Notes: a model not told the origin generated them from the letters alone. A stretch of DNA of 64,000 nt from Phenylobacterium sp. (GCF_004297125.1 NZ_SCVD01000020.1:1-64000), one strand, 5' to 3'; shown: positions 18,675-28,959, numbered from the stretch's first letter. Numbers and translations: made by a program.

Positions 18675-19952
18675 ATGGATCGGACGAACAGCCGTGACCG
18701 CGAACTGCGGGAGCGCGCCGCCGTCGTGATCCCGGGCGGGATGTACGGCCACCAGTCGGTGGGGCTGCTGCCCGACGACTATCCGCAGTTCTTCGAGCGT
18801 GGAGAAGGCGCCCATATCTGGGACGCCGACGGCCGGCGCTACCTGGACTACATGTGCGCCTACGGCCCCAACCTGTTCGGCTATGCGAACCCGGAGATCG
18901 ACGCGGCCTATGTGCGCCAGCTTGGCCTGGGGGATACGCTGACGGGCCCCACCGGCCTGATGGTCGAGCTGGCCGAGACGCTGACCGGCATGGTCAGCCA
19001 CGCCGACTGGGCGATCTTCTGCAAGAACGGCACGGACGCCACGACGATGGCGCTGACCACCGCGCGCGCCCACACCAGGCGGCGCGTGGTGATCCGGGCG
19101 AAGGGCGCCTATCACGGGGCGATCCCGTGGTGTACGCCCCGGCCGGCGGGCGTGATCGAGAGCGACCGGGCCCACCAGGTCTTCTGCGACTACAACGACG
19201 TGGCCAGCCTGGAGGCCGCCGTGGCTCAGGCCGGCGACGACCTGGCCGCGATCTTCGCCGCGCCCTTCAAGCACGACGCCTTCATCGACCAGGCCGAACC
19301 GGACCCCGCCTATGCGCGGCGCGCGCGCGAGCTCTGCGATCGGACCGGCGCCCTGCTGATCGTCGATGAGGTCCGCGCGGGCTTCCGCCTCTCCCGCGAC
19401 TGCTCCTGGAGCCGGATCGGCGTGGAGCCGGACCTCTCCACCTGGGGCAAGTGCCTGGCCAACGGCCATCCATTGTCGGTGATGCTGGGCGCCGACAAGG
19501 CGCGCGCCGCCGCCGCCTCGATCTATGTGACGGGCTCGTTCTGGTTCCAGGCGGCGACCATGGCCGCGGCCCTGGAGACCCTGCGGCTGATCCGCGACAC
19601 CGACTACCTGGAGCGCATCTCGGCCCTCGGCGACACCTTGCGCACGGGCCTGGCGGAGCGGGCCAAGGCGGCCGGCTTCGGCTTCCGTCAGACCGGCCCG
19701 AGCGTCATGCCGCTGTTCCTGTTCGACGACGATCCGGACTTGCGGAAGGGCTTCTGCTTCTCCTCCGAGATGCTGAGCCGGGGGGTCTACGTGCATCCCT
19801 GGCACAACATGTTCCTCTGCGCGGCCATGACCCCGGCGGACATCGCCCAGACCCTCGACGCCGCCGAGGGCGCGTTCGGCGCCTTGAAGCGCCAGGTGCG
19901 TGACCTGACGCCGGTCGAAAAGCTCGCCTTCCTTTCCGCCGGAGCCCGCTGA
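18675..19952 (+). CDS. PLP-dependent class III aminotransferase, glutamate-1-semialdehyde aminomutase-like
   Basis: The 425-residue protein has the fold-type I markers FCKNGTDATTMALTTARAHT, VDEVRAGFR (Asp for the PLP nitrogen) and STWGKCLANGHPLS with the Schiff-base lysine. It resembles glutamate-1-semialdehyde aminomutase, but the pairing with an amidase instead of haem genes suggests a catabolic or secondary aminotransferase. A ribosome site GGGAGG lies just before the ATG. It overlaps the amidase start by one base (TGATG). Confidence 0.85.
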   Translation: MDRTNSRDRELRERAAVVIPGGMYGHQSVGLLPDDYPQFFERGEGAHIWDADGRRYLDYMCAYGPNLFGYANPEIDAAYVRQLGLGDTLTGPTGLMVELAETLTGMVSHADWAIFCKNGTDATTMALTTARAHTRRRVVIRAKGAYHGAIPWCTPRPAGVIESDRAHQVFCDYNDVASLEAAVAQAGDDLAAIFAAPFKHDAFIDQAEPDPAYARRARELCDRTGALLIVDEVRAGFRLSRDCSWSRIGVEPDLSTWGKCLANGHPLSVMLGADKARAAAASIYVTGSFWFQAATMAAALETLRLIRDTDYLERISALGDTLRTGLAERAKAAGFGFRQTGPSVMPLFLFDDDPDLRKGFCFSSEMLSRGVYVHPWHNMFLCAAMTPADIAQTLDAAEGAFGALKRQVRDLTPVEKLAFLSAGAR

Positions 19953-21373
19953 TGGACGACTATTCCGAGTATGACGGGCTGGGCCTCGCGGACCTGGTGG
20001 CGAAGAAGCAGGTCACGCCTGCTGAACTGGTCGAGGCCGCGATCGCGCGCATCGAGAAGCACAACCCCGCCCTCAACGCCGTGGTCTACAAGGGCTATGA
20101 CGACGCCCGCGCCTGGGCCGCCGGCGACCTGCCTGACGGGCCATTCAAGGGCGTTCCGTTCCTGATCAAGGACCTGGGCGCCCAGGTCAAAGGCTGGCCC
20201 CGCACCTCCGGCAGCCATTTCGCGCAGGTCGCCGCCGACGCCGACGACAGCGAGCTGGTGAAACGCTACCGCGCCGCCGGCGTCGTCATGCTGGGCAAGA
20301 GCAACACGCCGGAGTTCGGCATCCCCGGCGTCACCAATTCCGAGCGGCTGGGGTTCTGCCGCAACCCGTGGAACACCGACCACATCTCCGGCGGCTCCTC
20401 CGGCGGGGCGGCCTCGGCGACCGCCGCGGGCATCGTGCCTCTCGCCCACGCCAGCGACGGCCTGGGTTCGATAAGGATTCCGGCCGCCTGCTGCGGCCTG
20501 GTGGGCATGAAGATCACCCGCGACCGCACTCCGATCTGCGAGGTCCCCGACGGCGCCCTGGGCTTTTCCGTACATCACGTGGTCAGCCGCACGGTCCGCG
20601 ACAGCGCCGCCATGCTGGACGCGACGGGCTACGCCCAGCCCGGCGACCCGTTCCAGGCGCCGGCCAAGGACGGGCCCTATCTGGCGGAGATCGAGAAACG
20701 GCCGGGCAAGCTGCGCATCGCCTGGTCGGCGGAGACCCCCAGCGGCCGGCCGATCCCCGATGAGATGCGCGAGGCCCTGGAACGCACCGCCCAGCTGCTG
20801 AAAGGCCTCGGCCACGAGGTCTTCGAACGAGGCCTCGGCATCGACTATCGCCTGCTCTACCGCGCCCAGGGGCTGGCCAGCGCCTCCAACTTCTCGGCCA
20901 ACGTCCAACGCTGGGTCGAGGCGCTGGGCCGCGAGCCTGGCCCTGAGGAGTTGGGCCCCCTCGCCCGCCGCGGCTACGAGGCCGGCAAGCGGATCAACGG
21001 GCAGCAGGCCTTCTGGGGCTTCCAACAGCTTCGCCTGCTGAACCGCCAGATCCTCGCGGCTTTCGAGCACTTCGACGTTTATCTGACGCCGGTGATGGCC
21101 ACGCCTGCACCGCGCTGCGACTGGCTCAATCCCCTGACCGACGACCTGAAGGAGTTCGACCGCCGGCAGAGCGCGACCTACGGCACGACCCCGCCCGCCA
21201 ACTTCACCGGCCAGCCCTCGATGTCCTTGCCGCTGTGGCAATCCGCGGACGGCCTGCCGATCGGCATGATGTTCACCGGCCGCTTCGCCGACGAGGCGAC
21301 GCTCTACCGCCTGGCCGGCCAGCTGGAGAAGGAAGCCCCCTGGAAGGATCGCCGACCTGCTGTATGGGGATGA
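19952..21373 (+). CDS. Amidase-signature family hydrolase
   Basis: The 473-residue protein carries the Ser-cisSer-Lys triad: Lys73 in FLIKDLGA, cis-Ser149 in the SGGSSGG loop, and nucleophile Ser173 in DGLGSIRIPA. It hydrolyses an amide or ester of unknown type. Lys73 is the earliest conserved point and confirms the chosen start. It is translationally coupled to the aminotransferase before it. A likely joint role is removing amide and then amino groups from one compound, but the pathway is not shown. Confidence 0.9.
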   Translation: MDDYSEYDGLGLADLVAKKQVTPAELVEAAIARIEKHNPALNAVVYKGYDDARAWAAGDLPDGPFKGVPFLIKDLGAQVKGWPRTSGSHFAQVAADADDSELVKRYRAAGVVMLGKSNTPEFGIPGVTNSERLGFCRNPWNTDHISGGSSGGAASATAAGIVPLAHASDGLGSIRIPAACCGLVGMKITRDRTPICEVPDGALGFSVHHVVSRTVRDSAAMLDATGYAQPGDPFQAPAKDGPYLAEIEKRPGKLRIAWSAETPSGRPIPDEMREALERTAQLLKGLGHEVFERGLGIDYRLLYRAQGLASASNFSANVQRWVEALGREPGPEELGPLARRGYEAGKRINGQQAFWGFQQLRLLNRQILAAFEHFDVYLTPVMATPAPRCDWLNPLTDDLKEFDRRQSATYGTTPPANFTGQPSMSLPLWQSADGLPIGMMFTGRFADEATLYRLAGQLEKEAPWKDRRPAVWG

Positions 21374-21398
21374 TCCTCAAGCAGCGGGGCAAAGGCCG

Positions 21399-21779
21399 AT
21401 GGGTTTCTGGACACGGCGCAACTGGATGACCCTGGCCGCCATCGGCGGATTCGTCTCGGTGGCGGCGGGCGCCTTCGCGGCCCACGGCGTCCACGATCCC
21501 AAGGCGCAGGAGTGGCTGCGGACCGGGTCCACCTACGGCTTCCTGCACACCCTGGCGACCTTCGCCTGCGCCACGTTCATGACCATCGGCGCCCGCCGCG
21601 CGCGGCTCGCGCCGGCGTTCTTCCTGTCCGGAACGGTGCTGTTCTCCGGAAGCCTCTACGCCATGGCCCTGGGCGCGCCGCGCTGGTTCGGGGCCATCAC
21701 GCCGATCGGGGGTCTGCTGTTCCTGATCGGATGGGGGATGCTGGCCTGGGCTGCGCGGGGGATTGATCCTCCCGCCTGA
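21399..21779 (+). CDS. DUF423 family membrane protein
   Basis: This 126-residue protein has four predicted helices. The motif GGFVSVAAGAFAAHGVHD near the N-terminus is the DUF423 (YgdD-like) hallmark, followed by TGSTYGFLHTLATFA and GAITPIGGLLFLIGWGMLAWAA. Function is unknown. It starts 25 bases after the amidase stop, so it may be a passenger in the same transcript. Confidence 0.88.
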   Translation: MGFWTRRNWMTLAAIGGFVSVAAGAFAAHGVHDPKAQEWLRTGSTYGFLHTLATFACATFMTIGARRARLAPAFFLSGTVLFSGSLYAMALGAPRWFGAITPIGGLLFLIGWGMLAWAARGIDPPA

Positions 21780-21851
21780 TATCTGTGCGTCCGGCCGCCG
21801 GGCCGCATTTACGCTCTCTTGGCGCCTTGCCCCTAGGCTCGCAACCTGCGT

Positions 21852-22898
21852 TTGAGGCGTTCGGCCAAAGACCTGTCACAAAAGCCGTTGAACTTGGACG
21901 CCGTGATACCGCACCGACTGCCCCAGACTTCGGACGGCCCCGCCGATCCCCCGCGCATCGCCGTTGTGATGGTCAACTGGAACGGCTGGCAGGACACGCT
22001 CACCGGCTACGAGAGCCTGGCGAAATCCACTTATCCGGCCTGGGAACTGATCGTGGTCGAGAACGGATCGACCGACGATTCCGTCACTCGGCTGCGCGGC
22101 GACCGACCCCGGTTCCATCTGGTGGAGAGCCCCACGAACCTGGGCTTCGCCGGCGCCTGCAATGTCGCCGTACAGGCCGCCCGGGAACGGGGCGCCGACT
22201 ACGTCTATTTCCTGAACAACGACGCTGCGGCCGAGGCCGGGACCCTCGACACCCTGGCCGCCACCTCGAAGTCGCTCGACGACGCGGCCGTGCTGGGCAG
22301 CGTCATCCGGTTTTCCGACGACCGCAGCCTGCAGTTCTGGGGCAGCCGCCAATCCAAGGACGGGCTGCCCATCTGGACCCCACCCTCCGAGGAACGGTTC
22401 GCGGAAGCCCCTGCCCTGATCGAAAGCGATTTCATCATGGGGGCTAGCCTGTTCGTCCCGATGCCGATCCTGGATAGCGTCGGCCCCTTCGATGATCGAT
22501 TCTTCCTGAACTACGAAGAAACGGATTGGTGTTATCGCGCACGCGCGGCGGGCCACCGCTGCCTGGTCGTCAAGGACGCCCTCGTCGTCCACCAAGGCGG
22601 CGCGACAATCGGACCGCCGCAAGGCCCGATGCAAATCTACTTCATGCGCCGCAACGTGCTCCTGCTCGCCGAGAAGCACTGCACGCCGCGTCAGTACGCC
22701 CGGCTATATGTCCGTCAGGTCCTGAGCATATTTTCGCGCCTGCTGCGCTCAATGATCGGGCCGGGAAACGATCCGCGATACTCCAGGACGGCGAGCTGGG
22801 CGAACGCGGTCGCGACCCGCGATTACATGTTCCGCCGCTTCGGCGACTGTCCGCCGATCATCCGCGCGAGGGCCGCCAAGCACCGGGCGTCAATCTAG
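21852..22898 (+). CDS. Glycosyltransferase family 2, rhamnosyltransferase-like
   Basis: The 348-residue protein has a GT-A domain: IAVVMVNWNGWQDTLTGYES, VVENGSTDDS, SPTNLGFAGACNVA and the FLNNDA metal-binding motif. A later GPFDDRFFLNYEETDWCYRARAAG segment is typical of rhamnosyl- and galactofuranosyl-type transferases. It probably adds sugars to a surface polysaccharide. The start is unsure: TTG 21852 gives the longest frame, but no strong ribosome site is seen, and GTG/TTG codons follow before the conserved part. Its last four bases overlap the efflux gene. Confidence 0.85.
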   Translation: MRRSAKDLSQKPLNLDAVIPHRLPQTSDGPADPPRIAVVMVNWNGWQDTLTGYESLAKSTYPAWELIVVENGSTDDSVTRLRGDRPRFHLVESPTNLGFAGACNVAVQAARERGADYVYFLNNDAAAEAGTLDTLAATSKSLDDAAVLGSVIRFSDDRSLQFWGSRQSKDGLPIWTPPSEERFAEAPALIESDFIMGASLFVPMPILDSVGPFDDRFFLNYEETDWCYRARAAGHRCLVVKDALVVHQGGATIGPPQGPMQIYFMRRNVLLLAEKHCTPRQYARLYVRQVLSIFSRLLRSMIGPGNDPRYSRTASWANAVATRDYMFRRFGDCPPIIRARAAKHRASI

Positions 22899-24127
22899 GT
22901 AGACGTCTCCGCCCGGCGCGGAAAGGCCAGCAGCCGCAGGGCCGCCACCGAGCCGAGCATCGCCGCCAGCATCACCAGCGCGACCGGCCGGGGCGTGCCG
23001 TCATGGAGCAGGGCCGCCAGGCTGGAGGCCAGCGCGCCCGCCCCGAACGACGCGGCGCCTAGAAGCGCCGAGGTGGCCCCCGCCCGCAGGGGGTCGACGC
23101 TGAGCGCGCCGGCGGTCGTGTTGCCGCCCATGAAGCCGTAGACGCCGAGCAACAGGAACAGCAGCGGCAGAACCGTCCAGGGGCCGCCGACGCCGGTCAC
23201 CGCGGCCAACACCAACAGGAAGCCGATCACCAGCGAAACATTGCTGGCGCGCGACAGCACCTGGTCGGTCGTCAGGGTCCTCAGCGCGAAGCGGTTGAGC
23301 TGGCTGGACCCGATGATGGCCACCGCGTTCAGGCTGAACAGGAACGGGAACACGGCCACCGAGATGCCGTAGGTTCCCATCATCAGGTCCGGCGAAGACG
23401 AGACGTAGGTAAACAAGGTCGCGCCATTCAGCGCGCCGGCCACGACATAGCCGACCAGGCGTCTCTTCCTCAGAACCGCCAGGTAGGATTGCAGCGGGTT
23501 TTCCTGGCTGGCCTGGATCGCCGTGGCTTCCGACCGCGACTCCTTCAGGCGCAGGATGGCCGCCACGCCCAGGACGATCCCCGCCGCTGCCATGAACCAG
23601 AAGTTCCAGGACCAATCCCCCAGCGCCAGCAGCACGCCACCCAGCATGGGCGCGAGGATCGGCGCCAGCCCCATGATCAGCATCATCAGGCTGAGCATGC
23701 GGGCGGTGTCGGTATGGCTGAACTGATCGCGCACCACGGCGCGCACGACCACGCCGCCGGCGCAGGCGCCCAACGCCTGGACGAAGCGGCCGATCAGCAG
23801 CTGGTCGATGGTCTGGGCCAGGGCGCAGCCCACCGAGGCGAGGACGAAGACGGCCACGCCGAACAGGATCGGCCCGCGCCGTCCCAGCCGGTCGGATGCC
23901 GGGCCGTAGAACATCTGCCCCAGCGCCATGCCGGCCAGGAAGGTGGCCAGGGTCGCCTGGGTCTGGGAGGCGTCCGTCTTCAGCGCCGCGCCGATGGCCG
24001 GCAGGCTGGGCAGGTACATGTCGATCGCCAGCGGCCCGAGGGCCGTCAGGGATCCCAGCAGGATCACGAGGCCCCAAGGCGTGGGTGCGGGTGTGGGAGA
24101 CGGGTTGGCGGACGTCACGGCGCCCAT
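22895..24127 (-). CDS. Bcr/CflA family multidrug efflux MFS transporter
   Basis: The 410-residue protein has 12 helices. LGSLTALGPLAIDMYLPSLPAIGAAL at the N-terminus and the motif A version QMFYGPASDRLGRRGPILFG identify the Bcr/CflA drug:proton antiporter group. FVQALGACAGGVVVRAVVRD is the motif C-adjacent sequence of that family. It lies in the inner membrane. The specific drug is not deducible. It diverges from the alpha/beta hydrolase gene across 73 bases. Confidence 0.93.
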   Translation of the reverse strand: MGAVTSANPSPTPAPTPWGLVILLGSLTALGPLAIDMYLPSLPAIGAALKTDASQTQATLATFLAGMALGQMFYGPASDRLGRRGPILFGVAVFVLASVGCALAQTIDQLLIGRFVQALGACAGGVVVRAVVRDQFSHTDTARMLSLMMLIMGLAPILAPMLGGVLLALGDWSWNFWFMAAAGIVLGVAAILRLKESRSEATAIQASQENPLQSYLAVLRKRRLVGYVVAGALNGATLFTYVSSSPDLMMGTYGISVAVFPFLFSLNAVAIIGSSQLNRFALRTLTTDQVLSRASNVSLVIGFLLVLAAVTGVGGPWTVLPLLFLLLGVYGFMGGNTTAGALSVDPLRAGATSALLGAASFGAGALASSLAALLHDGTPRPVALVMLAAMLGSVAALRLLAFPRRAETST

Positions 24128-24200
24128 GCCCTAGTGGCCAAAGGGGTTCAGGGAAACCCGAAATGCGGCATGCTCGCCGCCAACGAACCGGGAGGACGAT

Positions 24201-25187
24201 ATGTCGGCGCTTGAGACCATGATGCCGCCGGTGAAACGCGCGGCGGTGAACGGCGTCGAGATCGCCTACTACGAGGCCGGCCCGCGCGAGGGGGTCCCCA
24301 TCGTCCTGTGCCACGGATTCCCGGAACTGGCCTTCTCGTGGCGCCACCAGATCAAGGCGCTGGCCGACTCCGGCCGCTGGGTGATCGCACCGGACCAGCG
24401 GGGCTATGGCCTGTCGTCCAAGCCGGCGAACGTCACCGACTACGACCTCGAGCACCTGACCGGCGACCTGGTCGGCCTGCTGGATCACCTGGGCGTGGAA
24501 AAGGCGATCTTCTGCGGCCACGACTGGGGCGGCATCGTCACCTGGCAGATGCCGCTGATGCACCCCGAACGCGTCGCCGGCGTCATCGGCCTCAACACGC
24601 CCTTCCTGCCCCGCGCGCCCGCCGACCCGATCGCGATCATGCGCAACCGCTTCGGGCCGGACATGTACATCGTCTGGTTCCAGAACCCAGGCGAGCCCGA
24701 AGCCGTGCTCGGCGCCGACACCGCCAAGACGATGCGCTTCTTCATGCGCAAGCCGGCCGGCCCGGCGGCCGGCGCCGGCCTGTCGGGCGAGGGCGGCGGC
24801 TCGACCTTCGCCTTCCGCGACATGCTGCGCGGCTGGGACGGCCAGACCGGCCCGGAACAGCTGCTGACGCCCGAGGAGTTGGCGGTCTTCGCCGACTCCT
24901 TCCGCGACGGCGGCTTCTTCGGTCCGGTGAGCTGGTACCGGAACTTCACGCGCAACTGGGAACGGTCGGAAGACCTTGCGACCCGGATCGACAATCTGCC
25001 CTGCCTGATGATCACCGCAGAGCTCGACGCCGTGCTGTCGCCCGCGATGGCCGAGCCGATGCCCGCCTTCATCGGCGACCTCGAGACCCACATGGTGCGC
25101 GGATCGGGCCACTGGACACAGCAGGAGAAGCCGGCAGAAGTGAACGGCCTCATGCTGGACTGGCTGGACAGGCGCTTCCCGAAGTAG
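24201..25187 (+). CDS. Alpha/beta hydrolase, epoxide hydrolase-like
   Basis: The 328-residue enzyme has the oxyanion motif HGFPE (residues 38-42), nucleophile Asp108 in CGHDWGG, and the C-terminal histidine in GSGHWTQQEKP. An Asp nucleophile with HGxP fits soluble epoxide hydrolases and not serine esterases. A haloacetate or haloalkane dehalogenase relative is possible. The ribosome site GGGAGGACG precedes the ATG. The next hydrolase gene follows after eight bases. Confidence 0.88.
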   Translation: MSALETMMPPVKRAAVNGVEIAYYEAGPREGVPIVLCHGFPELAFSWRHQIKALADSGRWVIAPDQRGYGLSSKPANVTDYDLEHLTGDLVGLLDHLGVEKAIFCGHDWGGIVTWQMPLMHPERVAGVIGLNTPFLPRAPADPIAIMRNRFGPDMYIVWFQNPGEPEAVLGADTAKTMRFFMRKPAGPAAGAGLSGEGGGSTFAFRDMLRGWDGQTGPEQLLTPEELAVFADSFRDGGFFGPVSWYRNFTRNWERSEDLATRIDNLPCLMITAELDAVLSPAMAEPMPAFIGDLETHMVRGSGHWTQQEKPAEVNGLMLDWLDRRFPK

Positions 25188-25195
25188 AAGGGCGC

Positions 25196-26188
25196 ATGGA
25201 AAGAAATACCCCGGCCCCCGCGGTCGCCGCGAACGATCACCGCCGCGGCCTGTTCCCGGACAACGAGCCCTTCTCCAGCGGCTGGCTGTCGACCGGCGGC
25301 CCGCACGAGATCTTCTACGAGGAATGCGGCAATCCGAACGGCAAGCCGTGCGTGATCCTGCATGGGGGGCCCGGCGGGGCGATCAATCCGACCATGCGGA
25401 GGTTCTTCGACCCGGCGAAGTGGCGGATGGCGCTGTTCGACCAGCGCGGCTGCGGCAAGAGCCGTCCCAACGCCAGCCTGGACGACAACACCACCTGGTC
25501 GCTGATCGAGGACATCGAACGCCTGCGCGAGCACCTGGGCGTCGAGAAGTGGTGCGTGTTCGGCGGGTCCTGGGGCTCCACCCTGGCGCTGGCCTACGCG
25601 ATCAAGCACCCCGAACGGGTGGGGAGCCTGGTCCTGCGCGGCATCTTCCTGCTGACCGAGCGCGAGCTGCGCTGGTTCTACCAAGACGGCGCCTCGATGA
25701 TGTTCCCGGACGCCTGGGCCCGGTTCTGCGCGCCGATCCCCGAGGCCGAGCGCGGCGACATGATGGCCGCCTACCACAAGCGGCTGATCCACCCCGACCG
25801 CCGCGTGCAGGCCGAGGCCGCGGCCGCCTGGAGCCAATGGGAGGGCGACACCATCTCCATCCGCGGGCCCGAGGCCCGGCCGTCGAAGTTCAACGAGATC
25901 GACTTCGCCATCGCCTTCGCCCGGATCGAATGCCACTTCTTCGTCAACGGAGGCTTCTTCGACAGCCCCGACTGGCTGATCAAGAACGCCGGACGGCTGA
26001 AGGACATCCCCGGCTGGATCGTCCAGGGGCGCTTCGACGTGGTGACGCCGATGGAGAGCGCCTGGCGCCTCAGGACCGCCTGGCCGAACGCCCGGTTCGA
26101 GGTGGTCTGGGACGCCGGCCACGCCTCCACCGAGCCCGGCATCGTCGACGCCCTGGTCCGGGCCACGGACCAGGCCCTGAGGCTCTAG
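25196..26188 (+). CDS. pip: Proline iminopeptidase
   Basis: This alpha/beta hydrolase removes N-terminal proline from peptides. The family motifs HGGPGGAINP (about 56-65), DQRGCGKSRP (82-91) and the nucleophile elbow GGSWGS with Ser125 are all present. The C-terminal VQGRFDVVTPMESAW and DAGHA regions supply Asp and His. The length of 330 residues is typical. It starts eight bases after the epoxide hydrolase-like gene, and a SnoaL-like gene follows 12 bases later, suggesting a three-gene operon. Confidence 0.93.
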   Translation: MERNTPAPAVAANDHRRGLFPDNEPFSSGWLSTGGPHEIFYEECGNPNGKPCVILHGGPGGAINPTMRRFFDPAKWRMALFDQRGCGKSRPNASLDDNTTWSLIEDIERLREHLGVEKWCVFGGSWGSTLALAYAIKHPERVGSLVLRGIFLLTERELRWFYQDGASMMFPDAWARFCAPIPEAERGDMMAAYHKRLIHPDRRVQAEAAAAWSQWEGDTISIRGPEARPSKFNEIDFAIAFARIECHFFVNGGFFDSPDWLIKNAGRLKDIPGWIVQGRFDVVTPMESAWRLRTAWPNARFEVVWDAGHASTEPGIVDALVRATDQALRL

Positions 26189-26200
26189 GCAGGCCGCGCG

Positions 26201-26584
26201 ATGAGCCGCGCCGACATCGTCCGCGCCTATCTGAAGGCCATCGAGGATCACGGCGACTCGCTGGCCTTCTTCACCGAGGATGCGGTGCAGGAGGAATTCC
26301 CGAACGCCCTGGTCCCCACCGGGGCGCGGCGCACCATGGCCGAGCTGCGCGAGGCCAATGCGCGTGGGCGCAACGTGCTGACCTCGGAGACCTATGAGAT
26401 CACCAACCTGATCGAGGCCGGCGACCGGGTGGCCTGCGAGGTGTTGTGGCGCGGCGTGCTGGCGGTCCCGCTGCGCTCGCTGAAGCCGGGGGACACCATG
26501 AAGGCGCGCTTCGGCGTGTTCTTCGAATTCCAGGGCGACCGCATCCGCCGCCAGCACAACTACGACTGCTTCGAACCGTTCTGA
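26201..26584 (+). CDS. SnoaL-like / NTF2-fold protein
   Basis: This 127-residue cytoplasmic protein has the NTF2 cone-fold pattern: a helical opening IVRAYLKAIEDHGDSLAFFTEDAVQEEFPN, followed by beta strands ending RIRRQHNYDCFEPF. Such proteins act as isomerases, cyclases or small-molecule binders. It closes the hydrolase operon. It ends one base before the convergent acyltransferase gene. Confidence 0.78.
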   Translation: MSRADIVRAYLKAIEDHGDSLAFFTEDAVQEEFPNALVPTGARRTMAELREANARGRNVLTSETYEITNLIEAGDRVACEVLWRGVLAVPLRSLKPGDTMKARFGVFFEFQGDRIRRQHNYDCFEPF

Positions 26585-26585
26585 G

Positions 26586-27695
26586 CTAGGCTGTCGGCTC
26601 GGATCCCGAAGCCACCTCGGGCGGCACGATGGGCGCCACCCGCCGCCCGTACCCCGGCAGGCGCGACTTCAGCGCCATGGCCGGCTTTTCGATCGCGAAC
26701 CAGCTTGCCGCCCCGCACAGCGCCGAACCGGCGATTGTCAGGAGGATCAGGGCCGGCAGCGGGACGTCGCGCCAGAACCAGATCAGCAGGAGCGAGATCG
26801 GCCAAGCGTAGAGATAGACGCCGTACGAGATGTCGTCCTTGGCGTTGATCGTCAGCAGCGGCTTCCACTTCACGGTCATCGCCAGCCAGAAGAGCGCATA
26901 GGCCCCCAGCGTCATGAGGGCCGGCTGGGCCAGCGCGGGCACGAACATGGCCGCGAACAACCCCAGCGCACATCCCGCCGCGATCCGGCCGTCGTAACGG
27001 ACGCGGAACAGGCGGAAGCAGGCCCCGCACGCGAAGGTCGCGGTCAGGATCACGGTCTCGGGAAGCTGTCCGATAACCGCGTCGAGCGGCCGCGTCGCGC
27101 GGGCGAGCTGCTCGCCGAGAGGAACTTCGAACAGGAAGGTCGCCGCCACCAGCAGCGCCGTCATCGCCAGGTAGATCCGCGGGCGGGCATAGAGCCCCAG
27201 CCACCCCAGCGCCATCGCCAGGAGGTAGCAGCGGAACTCGTAGACGATGGTCCACATCGAGCCGTTCAGGGTCGAAAAGTGCAGGCCGGCGAACCCGCCA
27301 TCCACCTCGGGCGGCTTCAGGAAGACCAGCCGCGCTAGGGCCGCAAGCCAGTCGCCGGCGCCCAGCGCGCCGAGAGCTACGCCGCCCAGCGGCGCCACGA
27401 CGAACAGGCAGAGCAGGGAACAGACGACGAAGGCCGGATAGATCCTCAGCATCCGCTTGCCCAGATAGCCGCGCGGATCGGATATGTAGCTGCCGGTGAT
27501 CAGGTAGCCGCTGATCAGGAAGAAGCCGAGTACGGAGAACCGGCCGAAGTCGATCGCGCCGCCGAACAGCTGCATCATCGGCTCACGGCCGGTGTCGCCG
27601 TCCAGCATCTGCGGCGCATGCGACAGGATCACGCCCGTCGCGAACAGTAGGCGCAGCGCCCCGAAGCCATTCCTGCGATCCGCCTGTCCCGACAT
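26586..27695 (-). CDS. Acyltransferase 3 family membrane protein
   Basis: The 369-residue protein has about ten helices and the OafA/OatA-type pattern: [23 protein letters not shown] near the N-terminus with the catalytic His, [22 protein letters not shown]-like [10 protein letters not shown], and a late [11 protein letters not shown]. It probably O-acylates a surface polysaccharide, peptidoglycan or lipid. The ATG at 27695 is chosen because the frame to 27869 adds a soluble Arg-rich stretch outside the family. It lies downstream of rodA on the same strand, 109 bases away. Confidence 0.87.
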   Translation of the reverse strand: MSGQADRRNGFGALRLLFATGVILSHAPQMLDGDTGREPMMQLFGGAIDFGRFSVLGFFLISGYLITGSYISDPRGYLGKRMLRIYPAFVVCSLLCLFVVAPLGGVALGALGAGDWLAALARLVFLKPPEVDGGFAGLHFSTLNGSMWTIVYEFRCYLLAMALGWLGLYARPRIYLAMTALLVAATFLFEVPLGEQLARATRPLDAVIGQLPETVILTATFACGACFRLFRVRYDGRIAAGCALGLFAAMFVPALAQPALMTLGAYALFWLAMTVKWKPLLTINAKDDISYGVYLYAWPISLLLIWFWRDVPLPALILLTIAGSALCGAASWFAIEKPAMALKSRLPGYGRRVAPIVPPEVASGSEPTA

Positions 27696-27804
27696 GAACC
27701 CCGATCGCACTCCGGTCTCTTGGTCTCGCCTGCCCCTGCAAGCGCGAGGCCGCGCCGTCCGCCCGACTAGCACGAATACGCGCCGGGCGGGCCTGGGGAC
27801 GCCG

Positions 27805-28959
27805 TCAGACGAACGAGCCCTTGCCGCTGGTGACTTCCGCGTAGCGGTGGACGCGCACGGACTGCACAAGCCCGAAGCCGATCATCACCGTCAGCATCAC
27901 CGTGCCGCCATAGCTCAGCATCGGCATGGGCACGCCCACCACCGGCGCGAGGCCCATGACCATGGCGCCGTTGATCAAGACGTAGAGGGTGAAGGTGGCC
28001 GTGACGCCCGCCGCCGCCAGCCGGCCGAAGTGGCTGTGGCTGAGATAGGACGTCCGGAGCGCCATGAAGATGGCCGCCGCGTAGAGGACCAGCAGCGAGA
28101 CGCAGCCGACGAACCCGAACTCCTCGGCCAGGGTGGCGAAGATGAAGTCGGTCTGCTTCTCGGGCAGGAAGTTGAGCTGGCTCTGCGAGCCCAGGCCGTA
28201 GCCCTTGCCCAGCAGCCCGCCGGAGCCCAGGGCGATCATCGACTGCAGGATGTGGTAGCCCGAGCCGGACGGATCGCTCTCGGGGTCCAGGAAGGTCAGC
28301 ACCCGCTGGCGCTGGTACTCGTGCATGCCGAACATCACGAAGGGTGGGATCACCGCCAGCGCGCCCGCCAGCGCCGCGCCGATGACCTTCCACGACAGGC
28401 CCGCCAGCATGACGATGGCCCCGCCGGTGAGCGCGATCAGCATGGCCGTGCCTAGGTCCGGCTGGTGCGCCACCAGCAGCACCGGCACGCCGATCATCAG
28501 GGCCGGAACCAGCAGCCACCAGGAGAGCCTGGCGCGCTCGGCCGAGACCCCGTGGTAGAGCCGCGCCAGCGCCAGCACGATCCCCAGCTTCATCACCTCG
28601 GATGGCTGGAAGCTGAAGCTGCCGATCGAGAGCCAGCGCTGGGCGCCCAGGCGCACGTCGCCCACCGCCTCCACCGCCACCAGCAACAGGAGGCCCAGGC
28701 CATAGACCGGATAGGCCAGGGCGAACCACACCCGGATGTCGATCATGGCGAGCGCGATCATCAGCAGCAGGCAGATACCGAAGCGCGCCACATGAGCCGC
28801 TGCCCAGGGTGTCCAGGACGATCCGGCGATCGAGAACAGCATTAGGGCGCCGGCCCCTGCGATCAGGCTCAGCACCAGAACGAAGACCCAGTCCAGCTCG
28901 GCCAGCTTGACGATCAGCCGGTCGCGTTCGCCGGGACGGGTCAGGGCGGAGACGGTCAT
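27805..28959 (-). CDS. rodA: Rod-shape peptidoglycan glycosyltransferase RodA
   Basis: This SEDS polymerase makes glycan strands in the elongasome with PBP2. The 384-residue protein has about ten helices, with [24 protein letters not shown] and [18 protein letters not shown], which holds the catalytic Asp region, and [11 protein letters not shown] at the end. The start overlaps the upstream PBP2 gene by four bases (ATGA), so the partner proteins are coupled. It ends the mre-rod cluster. Confidence 0.96.
   Translation of the reverse strand: MTVSALTRPGERDRLIVKLAELDWVFVLVLSLIAGAGALMLFSIAGSSWTPWAAAHVARFGICLLLMIALAMIDIRVWFALAYPVYGLGLLLLVAVEAVGDVRLGAQRWLSIGSFSFQPSEVMKLGIVLALARLYHGVSAERARLSWWLLVPALMIGVPVLLVAHQPDLGTAMLIALTGGAIVMLAGLSWKVIGAALAGALAVIPPFVMFGMHEYQRQRVLTFLDPESDPSGSGYHILQSMIALGSGGLLGKGYGLGSQSQLNFLPEKQTDFIFATLAEEFGFVGCVSLLVLYAAAIFMALRTSYLSHSHFGRLAAAGVTATFTLYVLINGAMVMGLAPVVGVPMPMLSYGGTVMLTVMIGFGLVQSVRVHRYAEVTSGKGSFV

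Noticed and set aside
24485..26557. 690-codon minus-strand frame opposite the two hydrolase genes
   Set aside because: Mirror of well-supported plus-strand hydrolases with clear catalytic motifs; the translation has no family features.
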